A stretch of 13,534 bases of DNA from DATFMH01 sp035267045 (lineage in GTDB: Bacteria; Bacteroidota; Rhodothermia; Balneolales; DATFMH01). This document shows, piece after piece, positions 1 to 6,600 of the stretch (the first letter of the stretch is position 1; each line of letters begins with the position of its first letter). Both the position numbers and the translations under genes were made by a program. The notes beneath the pieces were generated by a model. That model saw only the letters and a list, made by a program, of their open reading frames with translations, was not told the origin of the DNA and did no database searches. The stretch is taken from NCBI GenBank assembly GCA_035267045.1, contig DATFMH010000140.1:1-13534 (forward strand), read 5' to 3'.

Positions 1-240
1 TAAAGAGGCAGAGCCTCATTTTCCTGCGTGAAGGGGCAGAGCCCCATCACGAGATATTTTTTAGCCTCATCACGAGATATTTTTTAGCCTCATCACGAGA
101 TATTTTTTAATCCCATCACGAGATATTTTTTAATCCCATCACGAGATATTTTTTAACCTCATCACGAGATATTTTTTAGCCTCATCACGAGATATTTTTA
201 GCCCCATCACGAGATGTATATTAGCCCCATCATGGGATAA
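1..240. repeat. 23-bp tandem repeat array with two leading mini-hairpins
   Basis: Nine copies of a unit built on CATCACGAGATATTTTTTA plus four variable bases begin at 45, 68, 91, 114, 137, 160, 183, 205 and 228. The period is 23 bp except once 22, where the T6 run loses one T. The junction bases vary between copies (GCCT, ATCC, ACCT, GCCC) and the last two copies are degenerate. Two short perfect inverted repeats precede the array: GAGGC-AGA-GCCTC (5-17) and GGGGC-AGA-GCCCC (33-45). There are no unique spacers between copies, so this is a minisatellite and not a CRISPR array. It begins at the window edge and may extend upstream. No function is evident. Confidence 0.95.
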
Positions 241-677
241 GGCTTTAGGTTTTTATCTGGGTGAACATATTGTTAATAAAACGTTTATTTCCCTTAGTTC
301 CTCAATAACTTAATACACTTAATAACTAATCTTTACGCTATGCACTCTGCGCCATGAACTATGCTTTTTAATTGTTCATTGATCATTGTAAACCTTTGTA
401 TCTTTGGGACTCTGGAACTTTGTTCCTTAATAACTTAATACACTCAATAACAGTTCTTAACGCCATGCACTATGCTTTTAATTTAAATCAGTACAATAAT
501 ATAAAAACCACACAAGCTTTTTTATAAAGATTATATTACCCTTTTGTTAATTATTTGCTCATTTTTTTCATTACAGCAAAAAGGACACGTAAATTACATC
601 GTACTTATTAACTTGAGACCGTATATTCGCTCTTGGTATAACTTTTTTCGATAAAATGTGCTCATAATAAACCATAC
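241..677. other. Gene-free AT-rich stretch with dispersed phrase repeats
   Basis: No credible coding region is seen here. The stretch holds duplicated phrases: AATAACTTAATACACT occurs at 304-319 and 429-444, followed in both places by a second near-identical AATAAC block. CTCTGGAACTTTG occurs at 410-422 and again at 2421-2433. Variants of GCNATGCACTATGC lie at 337-364 and 462-475. The last hundred or so bases should contain the promoter and leader of the acyltransferase gene, but I could not identify a confident promoter and there is no clear Shine-Dalgarno before the ATG at 678. Confidence 0.6.
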
Positions 678-1412
678 ATGGAGAGATTCAGAAGTATATT
701 AGCCGTTGTCGTAGCTTTATTACTATTTGGCATTGCCGCAATATTGGTATTTATATTAGTTATTTTCTCATTTGGTACACTGCAAAACTGGATCATTGAG
801 AATTTCGGGAAATTTTTAGGCCGGACAGTACTTGCAACAGCCGGTGTAAAACTCGATATAAATCAAATTGGGGAACCAATTAACCGCCCGGCAATCTATT
901 TGATCAATCACAGTTCAACGCTCGATTTATTTGTTATAATTGGCCTTGGTTTACCCCGAATCCGGTTCCTTGCCAAATATGAGTTACAGTTCAATCCTTT
1001 TTTCTTTGTTTTGGGACGAGCAACCGGACAGATATTTATTGTCAGGCAAAAGTCGGAAAAAGCCGTAGAGAAGATTCAAAAAGCATATAACAAAATTAAA
1101 CGAAAACGGCTTTCCATTCTTGTCGCGCCCGAGGGTTCCCGTAAGCACGGTGGGGTTATAGGGCCATTTAAAAAAGGAGCATTTCGAATGGCAATAGATT
1201 TGAATTATCCCATTGTACCCATTTATACCGCCGGCGCCGATGAGCTTTGTAAAAGGGACTCGCTCATTACGAAACCGGGAACTTTAACCGTGACCATCCA
1301 CCCGCCTGTCGATACCAGCGATTGGTCATTGGAGACCTTGCAGGATCATATAAACTATGTCCGCTCAAAGTACCTTCAATGGGCCGGAATTACAGACGAA
1401 GACGGAGATTGA
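678..1412 (+). CDS. plsC: 1-acyl-sn-glycerol-3-phosphate acyltransferase (PlsC family)
   Basis: This is a membrane acyltransferase of the LPLAT/PlsC family, which transfers a fatty acyl chain to lysophosphatidic acid to give phosphatidic acid in phospholipid synthesis. A hydrophobic segment at residues 7-31 should anchor it in the inner membrane. The catalytic NHxxxxD motif is NHSSTLD at residues 77-83, the substrate-binding EGxR motif is EGSR at 152-155, followed by KKGAF (165-169) and PIVPIY (178-183). The order and spacing of these blocks are typical, and 244 residues is normal for the family. The ATG at 678 has no clear Shine-Dalgarno, but the membrane segment follows immediately, which supports this start. 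The CYTH gene lies 136 bp downstream on the same strand. Acyl-donor and acceptor specificity cannot be read from sequence, so the symbol indicates the family. Confidence 0.9.
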   Translation: MERFRSILAVVVALLLFGIAAILVFILVIFSFGTLQNWIIENFGKFLGRTVLATAGVKLDINQIGEPINRPAIYLINHSSTLDLFVIIGLGLPRIRFLAKYELQFNPFFFVLGRATGQIFIVRQKSEKAVEKIQKAYNKIKRKRLSILVAPEGSRKHGGVIGPFKKGAFRMAIDLNYPIVPIYTAGADELCKRDSLITKPGTLTVTIHPPVDTSDWSLETLQDHINYVRSKYLQWAGITDEDGD

Positions 1413-1507
1413 TCGTCTTTATTATGATTATGTTTTGTGAATATTTCAAATCCATGTAAACGCTAAATATCCCCTTGTCTAAAAATGAATTTACCCCTGC
1501 ACTATGC

Positions 1508-1521
1508 ATCATTGAAATGAT
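1508..1521. promoter_or_regulatory. Small palindrome upstream of CYTH gene
   Basis: ATCATT-GA-AATGAT is a perfect 6-bp inverted repeat with a 2-nt centre, followed by an A-rich run, ending 27 bp before the CYTH start codon. It could be an operator half-site pair, but palindromes this short are common in AT-rich DNA. Confidence 0.15.
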
Positions 1522-1548
1522 ATAAAAAATTCAAGCTAATTTGTCTTT

Positions 1549-2058
1549 ATGGAACACATCAATATTGAGATAAAAGCCCGCTGCAGCGATCCTGCTAAAA
1601 TCAGATCTGTATTAAAAAATAAAGATGCCCGGTTTATGGGATCTGACCATCAAATTGACACTTATTTTAAAAGTACAAATGGCCGACTAAAACTTCGGCA
1701 AGGTACTATTGAAAACAACCTCATCCATTATAACCGCTCTGATCAGAAAGGTCCGAAGCAATCGGAAGTTTCACTATATCCCGTTGTAGAAGATTCTGAT
1801 TCCCTCCGACAATTACTGGCGAAAGCGGTTGGGATCCTGAAAGTCGTCGATAAAAGAAGAGAGATTTACTTCATTGATAATGTTAAATTTCACATCGACA
1901 CCGTTAACGATTTGGGTAACTTCGTTGAGATTGAAGCCATCGACACGGAGGGTCATAAGAATGTAGATCAGTTGCGTAAGCAATGTGCGTATTACCTCAA
2001 ACTCTTCCAAATCGAAAAAGCCGATCTATTGACCGGCTCATATAGTGATATGGTTTAG
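1549..2058 (+). CDS. CYTH domain protein (class IV adenylate cyclase / triphosphatase-like)
   Basis: CYTH proteins form a beta-tunnel that binds triphosphates and two metal ions; members include class IV adenylate cyclases (CyaB), thiamine triphosphatases and inorganic triphosphatases. The protein opens with the signature strand NIEIKARC (residues 5-12), where the first Glu of the classical ExExK is Asn, as I recall is usual in the CyaB-like subgroup. It continues with QIDTYF (35-40), GRLKLRQ (45-51), LIHYNR (58-63), DKRREIYF (101-108), HIDTVNDLG (115-123), FVEIEA (125-130) and the terminal ADLLTGSYSD (158-167). These alternate charged residues suit the tunnel lining. At 169 residues it is a complete single domain, cytoplasmic, without a signal peptide. 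No Shine-Dalgarno is visible at the ATG. Whether the product makes cAMP or hydrolyses a triphosphate cannot be decided here. Confidence 0.85.
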   Translation: MEHINIEIKARCSDPAKIRSVLKNKDARFMGSDHQIDTYFKSTNGRLKLRQGTIENNLIHYNRSDQKGPKQSEVSLYPVVEDSDSLRQLLAKAVGILKVVDKRREIYFIDNVKFHIDTVNDLGNFVEIEAIDTEGHKNVDQLRKQCAYYLKLFQIEKADLLTGSYSDMV

Positions 2059-2090
2059 TATAGTTTTTAAACTAATTTTATTTTAAACCA
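2051..2090 (+). terminator. Nested AT-rich inverted repeats after CYTH gene
   Basis: TGGTTTA (2051-2057), overlapping the CYTH stop codon, pairs with TAAACCA (2084-2090). Inside lies TAGTT/AACTA (2061-2065 and 2070-2074) with T-rich sequence around it. It is placed like a terminator but the stems are weak and there is no clean terminal T-run. Confidence 0.25.
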
Positions 2091-2515
2091 CAGATTTCCG
2101 CACATGCCTGCCGATAGACAAGCATCCTCTATTCTCGAGAATGTCAAAGGGTGAAGAAATGGGCAAATCCCGAATGAGTGCCCGGTGACGAAGTAATTCC
2201 CATTATTCTCGAGACGATCTCCTTCCATTAATCAGGGCCTATGGTAAACTTCGCGTGGTGAACACTATATCATTTTGGATAATTTTTCAGGTCTTAAAGC
2301 TTAACCCGGTGACTTCTCTGTAGTCTCTCCTTATTCTGCAAAAATCAGCCAAACCCTCATTCTATACTGATATCCGGGTTCCGATTTCTTTTTTTATTCT
2401 GTTCTTTTGTGCCTTTGGAACTCTGGAACTTTGCTTTTCAAATGCTATGCACTATGCTTTATATCCATAAAAACCTGCTACTTCCGCATTAAATATCTCA
2501 TATTATAACCCGAAC
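2059..2515. other. Gene-free region with decayed repeats and XhoI-type palindromes
   Basis: No credible ORF is seen. ATTCTCGAGA occurs at 2131-2140 and 2205-2214; the first copy sits in a perfect 12-bp palindrome (2131-2142). CCCGGTGAC occurs at 2181-2189 and 2305-2313. Close to the far end, 2413-2433 repeats the segment at 402-422 with one mismatch, and GCTATGCACTATGCTTT (2444-2460) repeats the phrase near 462-478. The sequence looks like remnants of dispersed intergenic repeats. Confidence 0.6.
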
Positions 2516-2725
2516 CTATTCAATGATCTTATCTTTATATTCCAGGCTTACACGGAATTTCACATCTCGTTTATCATCCAGTGCAACCTCATTTTCATCG
2601 TTAAAACTCTCGTAACTCATCCTTTCCACTTTACAGGCTATATCTTCATCCAAATAACTCCCTATTGCATTTGATATTAGATCTTCCAGTTGTTTGCGTG
2701 ATAACGTTTTAAGTTTATTACTCAT
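2516..2725 (-). CDS. Small uncharacterised protein (69 aa)
   Basis: I do not recognise this protein. It is 69 residues, soluble and acidic, with no signal peptide or membrane segment. Residues 8-35 could form an amphipathic helix (KQLEDLISNAIGSYLDEDI), followed by a charged region with strand-like VKFRVSLEY (55-63). Support for it being real is one of the better Shine-Dalgarno sequences in the window: AGGAG 9 nt before the ATG. It lies on the same strand as the kinase and receiver genes, 115 bp after the receiver, so it may be read through from them. Its Shine-Dalgarno sits inside the 3' arm of a long hairpin (2731-2787), so both transcription into it and its translation could be conditional. 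It may serve the two-component module or be unrelated; short length keeps confidence moderate. Confidence 0.55.
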   Translation of the reverse strand: MSNKLKTLSRKQLEDLISNAIGSYLDEDIACKVERMSYESFNDENEVALDDKRDVKFRVSLEYKDKIIE

Positions 2726-2730
2726 TATAA

Positions 2731-2787
2731 AAAACTCCTGTCTGTTTCTGTTTAACCTTCATCATTTAAACAAGAAACAGGAGTTTT
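2731..2787 (-). terminator. Hairpin plus T-run between receiver gene and 69-aa ORF
   Basis: Read on the minus strand, AAAACTCCTG (2787-2778) pairs perfectly with CAGGAGTTTT (2740-2731). An inner stem pairs TTTCTTGTTTAA (2777-2766) with TTAAACAGAAA (2755-2745), with a one-nucleotide and a four-nucleotide bulge. The 3' arm is followed directly by more T residues, giving an intrinsic-terminator shape just after the receiver gene. The same 3' arm carries the AGGAG Shine-Dalgarno of the 69-aa ORF. The structure is seen directly; termination or translational masking is inferred. Confidence 0.6.
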
Positions 2788-2840
2788 ACATTCATAACCG
2801 TTCGGCCCAACCCGAAGCACATATCAGGATTGGACGTTAT

Positions 2841-3230
2841 TCAGGATTCATTCCCCTTTGATCCCAAAACTTTGTCAACTGATTTTTGAAGATCATTCAT
2901 TGTTATCGGTTTAACCAGAAAATCGATATAATCCGTCTCTTTGGCCCTTTCCGCATTAAATTTGTCGGAATTACCCGTAATGTAAATAACGGGCACTTCT
3001 GAAAATTCACGAATTTTCTTCATGACCTCGACCCCGTCAATGTTGCCTTTCAATACAATATCCATAAGTATGAGATCGGGTTTCAAATCCTTCGCCGCGC
3101 TGATAGCCGTCTCTCCGTCTACGATTCTATCCAGGGCTTCGAATCCAAGTTTTTCTATCTGGCGTTCATAAACCATGGATAATAACATATCGTCATCTAC
3201 AATTAAGATACCTTTTCTTTTCTCTTTCAT
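2841..3230 (-). CDS. Single-domain response regulator (CheY-like receiver)
   Basis: This is a stand-alone receiver domain that would accept phosphate from a histidine kinase. The acidic pocket is D12/D13 in IVDDD, the phosphoacceptor is D57 in LILMDIVL, the switch Thr is T85 in YITG and the conserved Lys is K107 in LVKPI. The 129 residues are filled by the receiver alone, with no DNA-binding or enzymatic output domain, so output should be through protein contact or phosphorelay. It starts 39 nt after the kinase stop on the same strand, and the spacer is almost pure TTAATTAA-like sequence without a Shine-Dalgarno. The kinase is its most likely partner. A hairpin-T structure lies about 50 bp past its stop codon. 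Confidence 0.93.
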   Translation of the reverse strand: MKEKRKGILIVDDDMLLSMVYERQIEKLGFEALDRIVDGETAISAAKDLKPDLILMDIVLKGNIDGVEVMKKIREFSEVPVIYITGNSDKFNAERAKETDYIDFLVKPITMNDLQKSVDKVLGSKGNES

Positions 3231-3269
3231 AATATCAATTAATTAATTAATCGACTAATTATTAATCAC

Positions 3270-5582
3270 TTAATGATCATAGGGAAATTGCACAATAAAT
3301 TCAGCGCCTTCATTATTTTTAGTATAGAAGAAGCCTTCAAGCTGCCTGGTCAGTGAGACAATTAGTTTTATTCCCAATGATCTGGGGTTAGTTGGATCAA
3401 ATGATTCCGGCAATCCTTTTCCATCGTCTTTGACCCGTAATGTAACATAGTTATCTGTTAACTGAAGTTGTATTAATATATTTCCTTTAGACGAATGAAT
3501 AAATGCGTGTTTATACGCATTTATTATTAACTCATTTGCTATCAAACCACATGGTATGGCCTGTTTAATATTAAAAGTAATGGGATCAAATTCCGTATAA
3601 ATATTAATGTCATTACGTTTTTTACGATAAGTTTCATTTATGTTCGAACACAGATCATCTAAATAATTATCAAACGATATATTGGACAGGTCTTCGGAAT
3701 GGTATAAACTCTCATGAATTAAAGCAATTGTTTTTATGCGCGATTGACTCTCCTGTAAGATCTGTTTTATATCATTATCATCAAACTTATTGAATTGCAA
3801 CTCTAACAGGCCTGATATCACTGCTAAATTATTTTTAACCCTGTGGTGCATCTCTGCTAACAGTGTTTCTTTCTCTTTTAGAGATTTGAGAAGTTTTTCA
3901 TGATAGAGCTTCTGTTGGCTGATGTCACTCATTATTATCAGGATATAATCAAGAACGCCGAATACGACTTTTTTCATACTTATATTGACATCAAATAATT
4001 TGCCGGTTAACGTCCGATGTTTCCATTCGAATATCTGGGGTTCACCCGCAAGCGTCTTTTTAATAAGTTCCAGAGATCTTTCTTTGGAATCGCTTCCATC
4101 GGGTTGAGTGTCAGGAGATATATCTGCAGGTGTTTTTCCCATTAATTGATCACGGCTCCCCTCGAACAATTCCATAAACCGACTATTAAAATCTATTATA
4201 TGGTCATTGCGCATTAACAGGATGCCATCGTAGGCCAATTCAAATATCGTTTTATATTTTACTTCACTTTCCCTTAAAGCGACCTGTTCTTCTTTACGTT
4301 TTACTGATATATTCATTAGAAATGCTGCTATATCAATTGTTTTTCTTATAACCTTATCAATTTTCCCTCTTCTTTTATAAACCGTTATAACTCCTCCAAG
4401 ATTATTCTGGTCTATCATAACCGGGGTGGAGAGACTAGATTTTATATCAAGTTTGGCAGCCATCTCTCTATAATCTTCCCACAAAGGATCGGTAGGTACA
4501 TCCTCACAATTCACACAATCATGTGTCCTGGCAGCTTTACCCGAACAAGTAGTACCTGAATTGATACCGATGTTCCTGAAATCATGGAATAGAGTTGTTG
4601 GTATTTTAGGCGCTGTTATAAGATTCAATATTTCATTATCCTGATCCGGTTGAAAGATAGCACAGATCAGATCCGGGTTCTGGTCCTCGATAAAATGTGC
4701 TATTTCATCAAAGATGGTGTCTAAATGGGCTCCTCTTGATATCATCTCCAGGATCTTCAATTGACCCTGCAACAATCGATCACTAATTTTTTTATCTGTT
4801 ATATCCCTGTTAATGACCACATTATAGGTCTTTTCACTATCGCTGAACTTGAAAGGAATGATATCAAGTGAAGCCCAAAAGGCCGTATTATTTTTGGTAT
4901 AATTTATTATCTCCTGGTCGTGAATAGCCTGTTCGTTTCGGTAAGCTTCATTTAATATGTTAATACTCGATTCATCAGTTTCAGGCCCCCACATTATATT
5001 TGGAAACGAACCACTCGCCTCTTCAATTGTATAACCTGTTTTCTCATAAAAGGTCTTATTGGCGAAGATTAATTTGGGTTTATTTTCATCTTTTTCAAAC
5101 CTGTGAATTAAAATAATATCTTCAACCTGGGAAATAGCCTCTTTCAGTAACTTTAACTGCTCTTCCTGTTGCCGGTGGCCCTCCTCTTTCTTTTTTTGCT
5201 GTGTAATAACGGTTCGTGATCCACCTATATATTGCTCATCCACGTTACCGCCTGTTATTGAATGGAGTTCATCACAAATCCAGATATATTCCCCATTACT
5301 GTGCCTAAACCGATATTCAAATTTCTGTTTCCCATTTATTGTAACACGCGCGTTTTTTTTCATTACTTCCGTGAGGTCTTCAGGATGAATGCACCTTTGC
5401 CATAAATCCGGTTCTTTCAGGAAGGCCTCATTTGAATAGCCGAGAAGCCGTTTTGTATTGGATGTAATGTGTAACAAAGAAAACGGAGCCGTTTTCTCAC
5501 ATTGAAAATATATGATATCACCCTGTGAAATAATGTCTTTCAGATTTTGGAAATAAAATTCCCCCTCAACACTTTCTTTCAT
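3270..5582 (-). CDS. Soluble PAS-PAS-GAF-PAS sensor histidine kinase (HisKA_2 type)
   Basis: This is a cytoplasmic multi-sensor kinase of 770 residues without membrane segments. Approximate domain order is PAS (15-128, with the PAS_3-like FRHSNGEYIWICDE region), PAS (145-265), GAF (275-430), PAS (440-558), HisKA_2 dimerisation/phosphoacceptor (576-650) and HATPase (675-767). The H-box is EMHHRVKNNL (577-586, His 579/580), the N-box NELIINAYKHAF (683-694), G1 DDGKGLP (719-725) and the second glycine loop SLGIKLI (735-741), so it should be active. The GAF domain carries Cys346, Cys356 and Cys359 (the latter two as CVNC), which could bind metal or respond to redox; that is an inference. The receiver gene follows 39 nt downstream. 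The ATG directly follows an in-frame TAA, which fixes the longest frame, and no Shine-Dalgarno is visible. The signal sensed is unknown. Confidence 0.93.
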   Translation of the reverse strand: MKESVEGEFYFQNLKDIISQGDIIYFQCEKTAPFSLLHITSNTKRLLGYSNEAFLKEPDLWQRCIHPEDLTEVMKKNARVTINGKQKFEYRFRHSNGEYIWICDELHSITGGNVDEQYIGGSRTVITQQKKKEEGHRQQEEQLKLLKEAISQVEDIILIHRFEKDENKPKLIFANKTFYEKTGYTIEEASGSFPNIMWGPETDESSINILNEAYRNEQAIHDQEIINYTKNNTAFWASLDIIPFKFSDSEKTYNVVINRDITDKKISDRLLQGQLKILEMISRGAHLDTIFDEIAHFIEDQNPDLICAIFQPDQDNEILNLITAPKIPTTLFHDFRNIGINSGTTCSGKAARTHDCVNCEDVPTDPLWEDYREMAAKLDIKSSLSTPVMIDQNNLGGVITVYKRRGKIDKVIRKTIDIAAFLMNISVKRKEEQVALRESEVKYKTIFELAYDGILLMRNDHIIDFNSRFMELFEGSRDQLMGKTPADISPDTQPDGSDSKERSLELIKKTLAGEPQIFEWKHRTLTGKLFDVNISMKKVVFGVLDYILIIMSDISQQKLYHEKLLKSLKEKETLLAEMHHRVKNNLAVISGLLELQFNKFDDNDIKQILQESQSRIKTIALIHESLYHSEDLSNISFDNYLDDLCSNINETYRKKRNDINIYTEFDPITFNIKQAIPCGLIANELIINAYKHAFIHSSKGNILIQLQLTDNYVTLRVKDDGKGLPESFDPTNPRSLGIKLIVSLTRQLEGFFYTKNNEGAEFIVQFPYDH

Positions 5583-5713
5583 TTAGCACTTTGTTATAAT
5601 TAATTTTATAGATGTTGACTAACCGTCTGACATATAATAAAATATATTATCGGCAGGTAATTTTATTATTCCCGGCTTTCATTGTAAAATTATATATGTT
5701 CATAAATGCAGTA

Positions 5714-5729
5714 ATTACTTGTAAGTAAT
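5714..5729. promoter_or_regulatory. Inverted repeat upstream of kinase gene
   Basis: ATTACTT-GT-AAGTAAT is a 7-bp perfect inverted repeat with a 2-nt centre, about 130 bp upstream of the kinase ATG and 50 bp past the isochorismatase-family stop. Its position and symmetry fit an operator for the kinase-receiver pair, but no regulator is identified and the base composition favours chance palindromes. Confidence 0.2.
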
Positions 5730-5758
5730 GTTCATCATATCATTTATATAGTAATTAT

Positions 5759-5781
5759 AACGAACGATGAATCGACTCGTT
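5759..5781 (-). terminator. Weak hairpin at the end of the isochorismatase-family gene
   Basis: AACGA (5759-5763) pairs with TCGTT (5777-5781), and inside it CGAT (5765-5768) pairs with ATCG (5771-5774). The structure overlaps the stop codon of the isochorismatase-family gene and is followed on the minus strand by AT-rich sequence without a proper T-run. It is possibly a weak terminator. Confidence 0.2.
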
Positions 5782-6352
5782 AAATCGAATTGAGTACAGC
5801 ATCTGTTAATCTTACCCTTCCCATTCTCGGAAATATGTTACTTACCGTGAATTCATGGGCTTCGGCTGTCAGACATGAGGTGGCATCTTCTACAAAGACC
5901 TGGTTGTAACCTCTTTCATAGGCATCGCGGGCCGTTGATTCAACTCCGATATTTGTTGATATCCCTCCCAAAATTATGGTATCTATATTACGTCTCCGGA
6001 GTTGTAAATCGAGTTCCGTTCCATAAAAAGCTCCCCACTGATGCTTCGTGATGATTAAATCCGCCTTATCCGGTTCTAATTGGGAAACAAGCACATCAAA
6101 ATCCGCCGACATCGTTCTAACCGGTGAGCTGATATCCGTTTTGGGGGACAACCTGTCTTTGGCATCATTACTGAATGAAACACGGACCAGTACAATCATA
6201 ATACCCTTTTCACGACACTTTTCTATTAATTTTCGGGCATTTTCAACTACTTTATCAGATGAGTGGGGAGCCACATCCCTCGACACGATTCCGCGTTGTA
6301 AATCAATCAGGATCAACGCGGTTTTTCCAGGATTTAGGGTTAGGTTTTCCAT
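5780..6352 (-). CDS. Isochorismatase-family hydrolase, YecD-like
   Basis: The protein belongs to the isochorismatase/cysteine-hydrolase superfamily, cytoplasmic alpha/beta enzymes of about 190 residues. Asp17 (LIDLQ) and Lys103 (TKHQWGAFYGTELD) match the conserved Asp and Lys of the active site. The position of the nucleophilic Cys is Gly136, in GGISTNIGVESTARDAYERG. From memory, E. coli YecD has the same GISTNIGVESTAR segment, and true isochorismatases such as EntB and PhzD also lack the Cys. The protein therefore should not act by the thiol mechanism of nicotinamidases and may hydrolyse an enol ether like isochorismate, or a still unknown substrate. No enterobactin or phenazine genes are nearby. 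The ATG at 6352 has no visible Shine-Dalgarno. It lies 248 bp downstream of the DUF6159-like gene on the same strand and is probably transcribed separately. Confidence 0.9.
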   Translation of the reverse strand: MENLTLNPGKTALILIDLQRGIVSRDVAPHSSDKVVENARKLIEKCREKGIMIVLVRVSFSNDAKDRLSPKTDISSPVRTMSADFDVLVSQLEPDKADLIITKHQWGAFYGTELDLQLRRRNIDTIILGGISTNIGVESTARDAYERGYNQVFVEDATSCLTAEAHEFTVSNIFPRMGRVRLTDAVLNSI

Positions 6353-6600
6353 TTTTTATACATTTTTATTCTTTAGTTTCTCATCACAGACACTAACTAT
6401 AAATACCACATTATATTGCTTTGCAATGAGTTATAGACACAACACGTATCTTTAATATAGCAGGATTACTATTAAACTAAAGACAAAAATTTATATCTAT
6501 CATCCGTGGAAATATAATACAGGTTTTCTCCAATAAATCACCCGGATATGAAGCAATCCCGGCTGATCATCACCATTATTTGACTCAATTGTATTAAATA

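Noticed and set aside
1..240. Regular repeats resembling a CRISPR array
   Set aside because: The 23-bp units abut directly with no unique spacers, and no cas gene is in the window.
1813..2010. 65-aa minus-strand ORF inside the CYTH gene
   Set aside because: It is antisense to a coding region with conserved CYTH motifs and has no independent support.
2141..2188. 15-codon plus-strand ORF starting at 2141 (MSKGEEMGKS...)
   Set aside because: It is too short, has no ribosome binding site, and lies within repeat-like DNA.
3237..3251. AATTAATTAATTAAT palindrome between kinase and receiver
   Set aside because: It is a low-complexity TTAA repeat; symmetry follows from the repeat itself and no regulator site is implied.
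6415..6427. ATTGC-TTT-GCAAT inverted repeat
   Set aside because: A 5-bp stem in AT-rich DNA without T-run or positional logic is expected by chance.
6048..6455. 135-aa plus-strand ORF
   Set aside because: It lies mostly antisense to the isochorismatase-family gene, whose motifs are clear; its own translation shows no recognisable domain.
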